DNA of 64,000 bases from Arthrobacter sp. EPSL27 (GTDB taxonomy: Bacteria; Actinomycetota; Actinomycetes; Actinomycetales; Micrococcaceae), in contig NZ_LNUT01000005.1 of the NCBI RefSeq assembly GCF_001512305.1, positions 655,774 through 719,773 on the forward strand, read 5' to 3'. The stretch's first letter is position 1. The number at the start of each line of letters is the position of its first letter. The position numbers and the translations under genes were made by a program. Below are positions 16,409 to 24,697 of the stretch, one piece after another. The notes below the pieces were generated by a model. The model did no database searches and had not been told where the DNA came from. It worked only from the letters and a program-made list of their open reading frames with translations.

Positions 16409-16774
16409 GTGAGCGCGGAGTCGACGCCGGAGGAGGTCTTCAGTGGCTCACCCCGCGGCCTGGAGCTGTTCCACGCGGTGCAGGAGCTGCTGGCAGGGAA
16501 CCCGCCGGCGGCAATCCGGGCCACCAAAAGCCAGGTGGCGTTCCGCGCCCGGCGCGGCTTCGCCTACCTCTGGTGGCCCGGCCGCTATGTGGATTCCGAC
16601 GTTCCCGCCGTCCTGTCGATCGCGCTGCCGCGGCACATCGATTCCGACAGGTTCAAGGAAGTGGTCAACCCGTCCCCCGGGGTCTGGATGCACCACCTGG
16701 AACTGCGCACCGCGGACGAGCTGGACGCTGACGTCCTGGCCTGGCTGCGGGAGGCGCAGGCGGCGGCAGGCTGA
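16409..16774 (+). CDS. DUF5655 domain protein
   Basis: Small protein of 121 residues. The block KSQVAFRARRGFAYLWWPGRY, then LSIALPRHIDSDRFKEVVNPSPGVWMHHLEL, is the DUF5655 signature; these proteins often pair with or resemble YdhG-like folds but have no proven function. No signal peptide or membrane segment is present. The GTG at 16409 has a GAGGAA stretch about 11 nt upstream. A putative mini-ORF precedes it. It is monocistronic and ends at a strong hairpin. Confidence 0.85.
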   Translation: MSAESTPEEVFSGSPRGLELFHAVQELLAGNPPAAIRATKSQVAFRARRGFAYLWWPGRYVDSDVPAVLSIALPRHIDSDRFKEVVNPSPGVWMHHLELRTADELDADVLAWLREAQAAAG

Positions 16775-16793
16775 GGACGGCAGCCGGCACGCA

Positions 16794-16832
16794 AACGGGG
16801 CGGGCGGACCGGTGACGTCCGCCCGCCCCGTT
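16794..16832. terminator. Bidirectional terminator between DUF5655 gene and hsp20
   Basis: A perfect 16-bp stem (AACGGGGCGGGCGGAC at 16794-16809 with its complement at 16817-16832) and a 7-nt loop, located between convergent genes. Confidence 0.85.
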
Positions 16833-16855
16833 GCGCGTGCGTTGTTGGTGGCCGG

Positions 16856-17275
16856 CTACGTGTGGTCGATCCGGATCTTCTTGGCCGTCGCGTCCGGGGC
16901 GGCCACGGGCGCGGGGGCGCGCACCTCGAGGACACCGTCCTTGTAGGTGGCGGTGATGTCCTCTTCCCTGGCCCCCGGGGGCAGCGCAACACTGCGGGTG
17001 AAGGATCCGTACCGGAATTCCGAGCGGTAGCCGTCCTTGCCCTTGTGCTCGGACTTCTCCTCACGTTCAGCCCGGATGTGCAGCATGCCTTCACTCACGG
17101 AGACGTCCACATCCTTGTCAGGGTCGATCCCCGGCACCTCGGCACGCACCACCAGCGTGCTGCCGTCCACGAACTGCTCGACTTTGATGGACGGCGTCAT
17201 GGTGAGGTCCCCGTCAAGGAAACGCTTGATCGGTTCCAGTACGTCCGACGGCACCCACTTGTTAAGTTCAGCCAC
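16856..17275 (-). CDS. Hsp20/alpha-crystallin family small heat-shock protein
   Basis: ATP-independent holdase chaperone of 139 residues. The alpha-crystallin domain runs from about residue 28 to 122, with IKVEQFVDGSTLVVRAEVPGI, the EGMLHIRAER strand and the conserved YGSFTRSVALPPGA, ending TYKDGVLEVRAP. A C-terminal IRI (KKIRIDHT) resembles the IXI oligomerisation motif. The GTG at 17275 has GGAGGA about 6 nt upstream; upstream in-frame sequence is rejected. Like mycobacterial HspX/Acr, a classic DosR target, it has a DosR-like box at the predicted -42 position. No HspR HAIR site was recognised. Confidence 0.93.
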   Translation of the reverse strand: MAELNKWVPSDVLEPIKRFLDGDLTMTPSIKVEQFVDGSTLVVRAEVPGIDPDKDVDVSVSEGMLHIRAEREEKSEHKGKDGYRSEFRYGSFTRSVALPPGAREEDITATYKDGVLEVRAPAPVAAPDATAKKIRIDHT

Positions 17276-17329
17276 GATTGTCCTCCCGGATCCACGGCCC
17301 TGCCCGGAATGGTCAGGGGTTGTAGGCCC

Positions 17330-17335
17330 ATTACA
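17330..17335 (-). promoter_or_regulatory. Likely -10 element of hsp20
   Basis: TGTAAT on the minus strand. It predicts a start near 17323, which places the DosR-like box centre at about -42. Confidence 0.35.
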
Positions 17336-17357
17336 CACCCGGGGCCGGACAATACTT

Positions 17358-17370
17358 AGGGCAAAAAGTC

Positions 17371-17372
<2 letters not shown>
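17358..17372 (-). promoter_or_regulatory. DosR-like box upstream of hsp20
   Basis: Minus strand AGGACTTTTTGCCCT keeps the GGACTTT and CCC(T) halves of DosR boxes with the right length, about 10 of 14 positions of GGGACTWWAGTCCC. It overlaps the end of the fabG-like gene and the predicted -35 region of hsp20. Confidence 0.45.
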
Positions 17373-18162
<790 letters not shown>

Positions 18163-18246
18163 TTAGCGCCCGGCCGGCCCGCGTTTGGGCGGCCCTGCCG
18201 ATGGTGAGAGAATTGCGTTAAGCCTTGGGAGCGTGATCTGACAGCC

Positions 18247-18726
18247 GTGACACTCAAAAACCGATCCGGTGCGCCTGTGCCCGGGAACCCGGACGTTCCG
18301 TCCGGAAATCCGGAGGTTCACAGCATCACGGACGCCGCCACGGCGCATTCCGAAGAGATGCGCCAGCGGATGATCAAGTACGCCGTGGCGATGGGTATCC
18401 GCATGGTGTGCCTGGTCCTGATTTTTGTGGTGGACGGCTGGTTCAAAGTCCTGCCGGTCCTCGGCGCCGTGTTCCTGCCCTGGATCGCTGTCATCATTGC
18501 CAACGGCAGTGACCAGGCGGAGGTCCACGCCGACTCGCTGCTGGACTACGCGCCGCTGGCCCAACTCGACGCGCCGGCCGCGCCGGCTGCCCCGCAGCCG
18601 GAAGACCCGTCGATGACGCTGCTGCAGGGCGAACTCGTCGACGACGAGGAGGCCCCGGAGGACGGCCCGGGCTCCGCCCCGGGAGACTCCGGCACCGGCG
18701 ACGGCCACAAACGGGCGGCATCATGA
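18247..18726 (+). CDS. DUF3099 family membrane protein
   Basis: Actinobacterial protein of 159 residues. An N-terminal polar segment contains HSITDAATAHSEEMRQRMIKY, the DUF3099 lead motif. Two closely spaced transmembrane helices follow (about 43-62 and 67-82), and the tail is long, acidic and disordered. The GTG start has no obvious ribosome site. It overlaps the following small gene by 4 nt (ATGA). The function is unknown; conserved linkage with SURF1 suggests a membrane or respiratory context. Confidence 0.88.
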   Translation: MTLKNRSGAPVPGNPDVPSGNPEVHSITDAATAHSEEMRQRMIKYAVAMGIRMVCLVLIFVVDGWFKVLPVLGAVFLPWIAVIIANGSDQAEVHADSLLDYAPLAQLDAPAAPAAPQPEDPSMTLLQGELVDDEEAPEDGPGSAPGDSGTGDGHKRAAS

Positions 18727-18971
18727 ATCTCTTTGACCTCACCGGGAACGGCGGAACGGCCGGACCCGCCGGGGCCGTGTGCTCCCGCAAGGCATGCCGG
18801 AACGGCGCCGAATGGCAGCTGCTCTGGAACAACCCCAAGATCCACACCCCGGAGCGGCGCAAAATCTGGCTGGCCTGCGGAGAGCACCGGTCCTGGCTCG
18901 AGGACTACCTCCAGACCCGCGGGCTCTGGAAAGAAACGTTGGCACTGGACCAGGCAGGCAAGGCACGCTGA
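18723..18971 (+). CDS. Small conserved Cys/His protein, function unknown
   Basis: Protein of 82 residues. Cys20 and Cys25 (CSRKAC) with Cys52 and His55 (CGEH) could form a zinc site. The middle (EWQLLWNNPKIHTPERRKIW) is aromatic-rich and strikingly conserved-looking. It overlaps DUF3099 by 4 nt and is followed directly by SURF1 (stop TGA joined to the ATG), so all three are translationally linked. I do not recognise a function, and database names for such proteins are not dependable. Soluble, no signal peptide. Confidence 0.85.
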   Translation: MNLFDLTGNGGTAGPAGAVCSRKACRNGAEWQLLWNNPKIHTPERRKIWLACGEHRSWLEDYLQTRGLWKETLALDQAGKAR

Positions 18972-19856
18972 ATGTACCGTTTTCTCTTCTCCAGCAAATG
19001 GCTGGGGTACCTGTTGCTGGCCGCGATTTTTGCGGCCGCCTGCGTCGGGCTGGGCCGGTGGCAGATGGACCGCCGCGCGGAGACCCTCGCCGAGATCAAC
19101 CGCGTCACCTCCAACTATTCCGCCACGCCTGTCCCGTTCGCCGAGGTCAAGGACCAGTTCAGGGCCCTCGCCGCGGACCGTGAGTGGACGCAGGTGGAGC
19201 TGAGGGGCAGTTACGACGTCGACGGGCAGCGTATTGTCCGCAACCGGCCGCTTAACGGCCAGCCCGGCTACGAAGTGGTGGTCCCGTTCCGGGTGGAAAC
19301 CGGCGAGACCGTGGTGATTGACCGCGGCTGGCTGCCGATCGGCAACAACAACCCGGGCCGCCCGGACTCGGTCCCGGCCCCGCCCCAGGGCACCGTGACC
19401 GTGGTCGCCCGCCTCAGGCCCGCCGAGCCCGACCTCCAGCGCGGCGCCCCCGACGGGCAGCTGGCCTCGATCGACCTCGCCGCCTATTCACGCCAGCTCG
19501 GCTATCCGGTGCTGACGGGCGCCTACGGGCAGCTGGCGTCCGAAAGCCCGGCGGCGTCGGACATGCCGTTCCCGTTCCCGAAGCCGTCCACCGACGAGGG
19601 CACCCACCTGTCCTACTCGCTGCAGTGGTTCGCGTTCGGTGTGCTGATGTTCATCGGCTTTGGCTACGCCGCCCGGCAGCAGGCCCGGAACGCCGCCATC
19701 GACGCGGAGGATGCCGAGGCGCAGGGCGCGGACCCGGACGGCGGCGTGATGCATTCCAGCGGTCCGGTGGCCCGCCGCCGTCCAGTCGCACGGAAGCGGA
19801 AGAACCCGACCGCGGAGGAAGAGGAAGACGCCATCCTGGATGCCCAGGGATTCTGA
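18972..19856 (+). CDS. SURF1 family cytochrome c oxidase assembly protein
   Basis: Membrane protein of 294 residues with one helix at each end of an extracytoplasmic domain: residues 9-27, then VGLGRWQMDRRAE, the SURF1 signature, and a second helix after HLSYSLQWFAFGVL (about 215-235). The core contains VELRGSYD, IVRNRPLNGQPGYEVVVPF and VIDRGWLP. SURF1 helps insert heme A into cytochrome oxidase subunit I, consistent with ctaA and ctaB later in the window. The C-terminal 60 residues form a charged cytoplasmic tail typical of actinobacteria. Confidence 0.95.
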   Translation: MYRFLFSSKWLGYLLLAAIFAAACVGLGRWQMDRRAETLAEINRVTSNYSATPVPFAEVKDQFRALAADREWTQVELRGSYDVDGQRIVRNRPLNGQPGYEVVVPFRVETGETVVIDRGWLPIGNNNPGRPDSVPAPPQGTVTVVARLRPAEPDLQRGAPDGQLASIDLAAYSRQLGYPVLTGAYGQLASESPAASDMPFPFPKPSTDEGTHLSYSLQWFAFGVLMFIGFGYAARQQARNAAIDAEDAEAQGADPDGGVMHSSGPVARRRPVARKRKNPTAEEEEDAILDAQGF

Positions 19857-19857
19857 T

Positions 19858-20337
19858 ATGGCGGAAGGAATCTTTCCGGAGCCCGTGGCCCGGGTGAAGC
19901 ACGCGCTGGGCGCGCTCGGGGCCAGGGACACCGTCACGGTGCTTGAGTCCCAGGTCCCGACGGCGGCAGCGGCGGCCGCCGCCCTGGGCTGCGACGTCGC
20001 GGCCATCACCAACAGCCTCGTGTTCGACCTGGACGGTGCCCCGCTGCTGATCCTGGCCAGCGGCGCGGCCCGGGTGGACGTCGGGAAGGTCGCCGACCGG
20101 CTGGGCACGGGACGGATCCGCCGCGCCTCCCCCGGGTTCGTGCTGGCACACACCGGCCAGGAAGTGGGCGGAGTAGCCCCGGTGGGCCACCCGGAAAAGA
20201 TCCGCACCCTGCTGGATGAGTCCCTCGCAGTCCACTCTGTGCTGTGGGCGGGCGCCGGCGACCACCACTCGATGTTCTCCATCAGCTACAGCGAACTCCA
20301 GCGCATCACCGACGCCCGGGAAATGCCCGTCCGGTAG
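19858..20337 (+). CDS. YbaK/EbsC-type aminoacyl-tRNA deacylase
   Basis: Free-standing editing domain of 159 residues. The YbaK fold is marked by AAAAAALGCDVAAITNSLVFDLDG, LILASGAARVDVGKVA and GFVLAHTGQEVGGVAPVGHPEKI, with the GGVxPxGH motif. Such proteins hydrolyse mischarged tRNAs, usually Cys-tRNA(Pro). The ATG at 19858 is 1 nt after the SURF1 stop, so it is probably cotranscribed. It lacks the prolyl-tRNA synthetase context, so the exact aminoacyl-tRNA substrate is not known. A long hairpin follows. Confidence 0.92.
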   Translation: MAEGIFPEPVARVKHALGALGARDTVTVLESQVPTAAAAAAALGCDVAAITNSLVFDLDGAPLLILASGAARVDVGKVADRLGTGRIRRASPGFVLAHTGQEVGGVAPVGHPEKIRTLLDESLAVHSVLWAGAGDHHSMFSISYSELQRITDAREMPVR

Positions 20338-20371
20338 AAACTGACCACGCGGAGTGGCGCCAAACGCACGA

Positions 20372-20454
20372 GCGCAGCGGCGCGGTCGATTTGTGTAGCG
20401 TGCGTCTAAGCGAGGGACGAGCGAGCACGCGGCAAATCGGCCGCGCCGAGGCGC
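20372..20454. repeat. Long imperfect inverted repeat between convergent genes (family 1)
   Basis: Two 22-nt arms (20372-20393 and 20433-20454) pair with three mismatches, one of them a G-T pair. A 39-nt apex contains a second small stem (GCGTGC at 20398-20403 with GCACGC at 20425-20430). There is no T-run. It fills the gap between ybaK and the ABC-F gene. It may be a bidirectional terminator or one copy of a dispersed palindromic element. Confidence 0.75.
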
Positions 20455-20469
20455 GAAGGTTACCGCGGC

Positions 20470-22068
20470 CTAGGCCAGCGTGATCAGGTCGAGGTAGTCC
20501 TCGTTCCAGTGGTCTTCCACGCCGTCGGGCAGCAGGACCACACGCTCCGGATTGAGCGCCTCCACAGCACCCTCATCGTGGCTGACAAGCACCACGGCGC
20601 CGGTGTAGTTGCGCAGCGCGCCGAGGATTTCGGTGCGGCTGGCCGGGTCCAGGTTGTTGGTGGGCTCGTCCAGCAGGAGCACGTTCGCGCTCGACGCCAC
20701 GATGGTGGCCAGGGCCAGGCGGGTCTTTTCGCCGCCGGAGAGGACACCGGCGGGCTTGTCGACGTCGTCCCCCGAGAACAGGAACGAGCCCAGGATGCCG
20801 CGGACTTCCGAGTCGTTCATGTCCGGGGCGGACGAGCGCATGTTCTGCAGGACCGTGCGGTCGACGTCGAGCGTCTCGTGTTCCTGGGCGTAGTAGCCCA
20901 CCTTCAGGCCATGGCCGGGGATGATCTCGCCGGTGTCCGGCTTGTCGACGCCGGCCAGCATGCGCAGCAGCGTTGTCTTGCCGGCGCCGTTGAGGCCCAG
21001 GATGACCACCTTGGAGCCGCGGTCGATCGCGAGGTCCACGTCGGTGAAGATCTCCAGAGAGCCGTAGGACTTGCTCAGGCCGTCCGCCGTCAGCGGGGTC
21101 TTGCCGCAGGGCGACGGGTCCGGGAAGCGCAGTGCTGCCACGCGGTCGTTTTCGCGGACCGCCTCGAGCCCGCCCAGGAGGCGTTCGGCGCGCTTGGCCA
21201 TGTTCTGCGCGGCGACGGCCTTGGTGGCCTTGGCGCGCATCTTGTTGGCCTGGTCCATCAGGACCTGGGCCTTCTTTTCCGCGTTGGCGCGTTCGCGCTT
21301 GCGGGCGCGCTCGTCCGTTTCGCGCTGCGTCAGGTACCGCTTCCAGTCCATGTTGTAGAAGTCGATCTGCGCGCGGTTGGCGTCCAGCAGGAACACCTTG
21401 TTGACGGTCGCTTCAAGCAGTTCGGTGTCGTGGCTGATCACGATCAGGCCGCCCTGGTGGTTCTTGAGGAACTCACGGAGCCAGGCGATGGAGTCGGCGT
21501 CGAGGTGGTTGGTGGGTTCGTCGAGGAGCATGGTCTCGGCGTCGGAGTACAGGATGCGCGCGAGCTCCACGCGGCGGCGCTGGCCGCCGGAGAGGGTCTT
21601 GAGCGGCTGGTTCAGCAGGCGGTCCGGCAGGGCGAGGTTCGAGCAGATCGCGGCGGCCTCGGCCTCGGCCGCGTAGCCGCCGGCGGCCAGGAACTCGGAT
21701 TCCAGGCGGTCGTACCGGTTCATCGCCTTCTTCTGGACCGCGGCGTCCTCGCTGGCCATTTCCTCGTGGGCCAGGCGGAGCTTGCCGACGGCGATGTCCA
21801 GGCCGCGGACGGACAGAATCCGGTCCCGGGCGAGCTGCTCCATGTCCGGGGTGCGCGGATCCTGCGGCAGGTAGCCGATTTCGCCGCTGCGGGTCACTTT
21901 CCCGGCGGCGGGCAGGCCTTCGCCCGCGAGCACCCGGGTGAGCGTGGTCTTGCCTGCACCGTTACGGCCGACCAGGCCGATCTTGTCTCCCTTGTCGATC
22001 CGGAAGCTCACCTGGTCCATGAGGAGGCGGGCGCCGGCGCGCAGTTCGAGATCCTGGACGGTAATCAA
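20470..22068 (-). CDS. ABC-F family ATPase (ribosome-associated)
   Basis: Soluble tandem ABC protein of 532 residues with no membrane domain. The first cassette has GRNGAGKTT, LSGGQRRRVE and MLLDEPTNHLD. A long charged inter-domain linker (about residues 235-310, MDWKRYLTQRETDERARKRERANAEKKAQ) follows, then the second cassette with GLNGAGKTT, LSGGEKTRLA and LLLDEPTNNLD. The P-site-linker architecture is that of ABC-F translation factors that act at the ribosomal E site. A TTG start at 22068 has AAAGG about 11 nt upstream. Whether it is a housekeeping factor or gives antibiotic protection is unknown. Confidence 0.93.
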   Translation of the reverse strand: MITVQDLELRAGARLLMDQVSFRIDKGDKIGLVGRNGAGKTTLTRVLAGEGLPAAGKVTRSGEIGYLPQDPRTPDMEQLARDRILSVRGLDIAVGKLRLAHEEMASEDAAVQKKAMNRYDRLESEFLAAGGYAAEAEAAAICSNLALPDRLLNQPLKTLSGGQRRRVELARILYSDAETMLLDEPTNHLDADSIAWLREFLKNHQGGLIVISHDTELLEATVNKVFLLDANRAQIDFYNMDWKRYLTQRETDERARKRERANAEKKAQVLMDQANKMRAKATKAVAAQNMAKRAERLLGGLEAVRENDRVAALRFPDPSPCGKTPLTADGLSKSYGSLEIFTDVDLAIDRGSKVVILGLNGAGKTTLLRMLAGVDKPDTGEIIPGHGLKVGYYAQEHETLDVDRTVLQNMRSSAPDMNDSEVRGILGSFLFSGDDVDKPAGVLSGGEKTRLALATIVASSANVLLLDEPTNNLDPASRTEILGALRNYTGAVVLVSHDEGAVEALNPERVVLLPDGVEDHWNEDYLDLITLA

Positions 22069-22394
22069 TGCAGATAAGGCCTTTCACAACAGGGAACGCC
22101 GCGGCACACCGGTGGAACTGGAGGCGTGCCGGGACAGGAGGGCCGAGAGAACGGCCCCTTCAAGTCTACCGGCCCGCCCCCAGCCCAGTGACATCGGCCC
22201 TGGCAACGGAACCGGCGACGGACCGGCAGCCTCTGGCAACGCTTGGGACGGCGGCCGGGACGGTCTTTGGCGCCGCCCTCCAGCAACCGGGCCGCCGCTT
22301 AGTGGGGCCTCTACAAAAAACACCTCCCGCCATGCTCGTACAGTCAGAAAGCAGAGAAGCATGTCCCCCGATCCACGCGTGAAGAGGTACTCCC
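22069..22394. promoter_or_regulatory. Divergent intergenic region, ABC-F / bioY
   Basis: 326 bp without a supported gene. A TACAGT hexamer at 22339-22344 is a plausible bioY -10, and AGAGG 7 nt before the bioY ATG is its ribosome site. AAAGG near 22079-22084 serves the ABC-F gene. I see no riboswitch and no palindrome convincing enough to be a biotin operator. Confidence 0.4.
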
Positions 22395-23087
22395 ATGACA
22401 CAGTCCGACGCCCCCGCCGCTGCTCTCCCCGTCCGGCGGCGCGCCCGCTGGAACGCCACCGACCTGGGGCTCATCGCGGTCTTCGCGGCGCTGGTGGCCG
22501 GTTCCGCCCTGATCGCCGCCATCCCCGTGGGGGGCCTCGGGGTCCCCATCACCCTGCAGACCCTCGCCGTGATGCTCACCGGCCTGGCGCTGGGCCCCGG
22601 CCGCGCCTTCGCCGCCGTCGGGCTGTATGTCCTTCTGGGCCTCGCCGGGCTGCCGATCTTCAGCGGCGGACGCAGCGGACTCGGGGTCCTCGCCGGCCCG
22701 TCGGCCGGGTACATCGTGGGCTTCGTGTTTGCGGCCACGGCGGTGGGCTGGCTGGCCGTCGTCGTGTTCCGCCGCACTGCGGGCCGACTCCGCAGGTTCC
22801 GCGCCGCCCTCCTGTTCGCCGCCGCGATGCTGAGCAGCATCATCTTCGTCCACGGCCTGGGCATCCTCGGGATGATGCTCAACGCGAAGCTGGACTTCTC
22901 CAAGGCTTTCCTGGCCGACCTGGCCTTCTACCCCGGGGACGTGATCAAGAACGTGCTGGCCGTGACCATTGCCCTGGCGCTCCACAAGGCCTTCCCGGAC
23001 CTCCTCGTCCGCCGGTCCGTAACGGCCGCCGCCCGCACCAATGCTGCGCCGCAGGCCGCCGGCGCCGGGGCGGACAGCCGGCCGTGA
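22395..23087 (+). CDS. bioY: BioY, substrate-binding S component of the biotin ECF transporter
   Basis: Membrane protein of 230 residues with about six helices. Family markers are LIAAIPVGGLGVPITLQTLAVMLTGLALGPGRA, LYVLLGLAGLPIFSGGRSGLGVLAGPSAGYIVGF and a C-terminal FYPGDVIKNVLAV. It binds biotin and docks onto the EcfAT module. It overlaps the next gene by 4 nt (GTGA), forming a tight three-gene bioY-ecfA-ecfT operon. The C-terminal Ala/Arg-rich tail is poorly conserved. Confidence 0.96.
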   Translation: MTQSDAPAAALPVRRRARWNATDLGLIAVFAALVAGSALIAAIPVGGLGVPITLQTLAVMLTGLALGPGRAFAAVGLYVLLGLAGLPIFSGGRSGLGVLAGPSAGYIVGFVFAATAVGWLAVVVFRRTAGRLRRFRAALLFAAAMLSSIIFVHGLGILGMMLNAKLDFSKAFLADLAFYPGDVIKNVLAVTIALALHKAFPDLLVRRSVTAAARTNAAPQAAGAGADSRP

Positions 23088-23845
23088 GCACCATCGTCCT
23101 GGACCGGGCCGCGGTGCGGGTCGCCGTCGACGGCCGGCCCGTACCCAAGACCCTGCTCAAAGAGCTGAGCCTGCAGCTCACCGAGCAGCGGATCGGCGTG
23201 ATCGGCGCCAACGGTTCCGGCAAGTCCACCCTGCTGCGGCTCCTCAACGGGCTCGTCGCCCCGAGCAGCGGCACCGTCACGGTGGACGGCGCCGACACTG
23301 TCCGGGAGGTGCGGGAGGTGCGGCGGCGCGTCGGTTTCGTGTTCACGGATCCGCTGTCGCAGCTGGTCATGCCGACCGGGCGGGAGGATGTTGAGCTGTC
23401 CCTCCGGCGCTCGGTCCGGAATTCCCGGGAGCGCAGCAGCCAGGCGGAGGCCACCCTGGACCGCTTCGGCCTGCTTCCGCTGGCCGACCAGAGCATTTAC
23501 GAGCTCTCCGGCGGGGAACGGCAGCTGCTGGCCCTCGCGGCGGTCCTCGCCGTGGACCCGGCCGTGCTGGTGCTGGACGAGCCGTCAACCCTCCTGGACC
23601 TGCGCAACCGGGAGCTGCTGCGGCGCACCCTGGCCGGGCTCCGCCAGCAGGTCATCCTCTCCACCCACGACCTTGAACTGGCCATGGACCTGGAGCGGGT
23701 CCTCGTCGTCGACGCCGGGGCTGTGGTGTTCGACGGCGGCCCGGCAGCCGCCGTCGACCACTACCGGGCGCTGTGCGCCGTGGCTCCGGATGCCGGGGCA
23801 GCCAGCGGTGCGGGGCCGGAATCGCCGCGCGTGGAGCAGCTGTGA
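23084..23845 (+). CDS. bioM: Biotin ECF transporter ATPase (BioM-like)
   Basis: ABC ATPase of 253 residues: Walker A GANGSGKST, Q-loop FTDPLSQLVMPT, signature ELSGGERQLLAL, Walker B VLVLDEPSTLLD and switch His in LSTHDLEL. It powers biotin uptake with BioY and the T component. The GTG at 23084 overlaps the bioY stop. A much longer in-frame extension upstream runs through bioY in another frame and is not real. A single ATPase, rather than an A/A' pair, is typical of BioMNY systems. Confidence 0.94.
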   Translation: MSTIVLDRAAVRVAVDGRPVPKTLLKELSLQLTEQRIGVIGANGSGKSTLLRLLNGLVAPSSGTVTVDGADTVREVREVRRRVGFVFTDPLSQLVMPTGREDVELSLRRSVRNSRERSSQAEATLDRFGLLPLADQSIYELSGGERQLLALAAVLAVDPAVLVLDEPSTLLDLRNRELLRRTLAGLRQQVILSTHDLELAMDLERVLVVDAGAVVFDGGPAAAVDHYRALCAVAPDAGAASGAGPESPRVEQL

Positions 23846-24465
23846 GCAGCCACGGGTTCCTGCTGGCCAATTACGTGCCCGGCGACTCCCTGCTGCACCG
23901 GGCGCCGCTGTGGCTGAAGTTTGTGCTGGTGCTGGCCTGCGGCATGGCGTCGTTCCGGATCGTTGACTGGGCCGTGGCGGCCGCTGTGCTGGTGCTGATG
24001 TGCGGCTTGTTCCTGCTGAGCGGCGCGGGGCTGCTGAGGCTGTTCCGCGCTGTCCGGCCGGTGCTGCCGGTGCTGGCTGCGATCGGCCTGTTCCAGTGGT
24101 GGCAGCTGGGCGGGCCCACGGCGGCGCGGATTGTGCTCAACGTGCTGGTCTGCATCGTGGCGGCGTCGATCCTCACCGCCACCACACCGGTGCAGCGGCT
24201 GCTGGACGGGGTTGCGTCCCTGGCCACGCCGTTCCGGCGCTTCGGGGCGGATCCGGAGCGGTTCGCGCTGACCATCGCCATCATGCTGCGCAGCATCCCG
24301 TTCATTGCGGGCGCCTACAGCGACGTCCGCGATTCCGCCCGAGCCCGCGGGCTGGAGCGCAACCCCCGGGCCCTGGTCCTGCCGGTCTTCATCACCACGG
24401 TCGCATTTGCCCGGCAGACAGGCGACGCCCTCGCAGCCCGGGGCCTGGGCGAGGCCGAGGACTAG
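23842..24465 (+). CDS. bioN: Biotin ECF transporter T component (BioN-like)
   Basis: Membrane protein of 207 residues with about five helices. The coupling motif with Ala-Arg-Gly is visible in DSARARGLERNP near residue 170, and a family block IAIMLRSIPFIAGAYSDVRD precedes it. It connects the BioM ATPase to BioY. The GTG overlaps the bioM stop by 4 nt. It is convergent with the thiolase gene across a repeat-filled gap. Confidence 0.94.
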   Translation: MSSHGFLLANYVPGDSLLHRAPLWLKFVLVLACGMASFRIVDWAVAAAVLVLMCGLFLLSGAGLLRLFRAVRPVLPVLAAIGLFQWWQLGGPTAARIVLNVLVCIVAASILTATTPVQRLLDGVASLATPFRRFGADPERFALTIAIMLRSIPFIAGAYSDVRDSARARGLERNPRALVLPVFITTVAFARQTGDALAARGLGEAED

Positions 24466-24474
24466 CCACTCCCC

Positions 24475-24562
24475 GGGACATGCCCTCCCCTGGCCCGGAC
24501 CAGCGGACATAAGGCCACTATGCTCACGCGCCGCGCTGAAAAATGGGCATGTCCCCCCGGAG
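24475..24562. repeat. Intergenic palindromic repeat, copy 1 (family 2)
   Basis: Bounded by a perfect 11-bp inverted repeat, GGGACATGCCC at 24475-24485 and GGGCATGTCCC at 24545-24555. The 84-bp unit from 24479 to 24562 recurs 115 bp downstream with only a few differences. It lies between convergent bioN and thiolase genes. Confidence 0.9.
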
Positions 24563-24593
24563 AACACCAGCCCCGCACCCCGGCCACGCAGCG

Positions 24594-24676
24594 CATGCCC
24601 TCCCCTGGCCCGGACCACCGGACATAAGGCCACTATGCTCACGCGCCGCGCTGAAGAATGGGCATGTCCCCCGGAG
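24594..24676. repeat. Intergenic palindromic repeat, copy 2 (family 2)
   Basis: Near-identical direct copy of the unit at 24479-24562. Differences seen are CAGCGG/CACCGG, GAAAAATG/GAAGAATG and one fewer C in the C-run. The right end keeps GGGCATGTCCC, while the left end is reduced to GCATGCCC. Confidence 0.9.
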
Positions 24677-24697
24677 GGGCGGGGTATGGAGCAGCGG

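Noticed and set aside
17276..17357. HspR (HAIR) or CIRCE element at hsp20
   Set aside because: Neither CTTGAGT-N7-ACTCAAG nor the CIRCE inverted repeat is present.
20509..22077. 522-codon open frame antisense to the ABC-F gene
   Set aside because: Same shadow effect; the ABC-F protein has every expected motif in order.
22069..22394. Biotin operator or riboswitch upstream of bioY
   Set aside because: No convincing palindrome or conserved RNA fold could be recognised by eye; only a -10-like hexamer and ribosome site are supported.
21938..23083. Long upstream extension of the bioM frame through bioY
   Set aside because: It overlaps all of bioY in another frame and shows low-complexity Arg/Pro/Gly sequence. 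The GTG at 23084 gives a normal ATPase N terminus.
24475..24676. Possible insertion-sequence ends
   Set aside because: The inverted ends enclose only about 80 bp with no transposase frame and no clear target-site duplication, so it is listed as a palindromic repeat instead.
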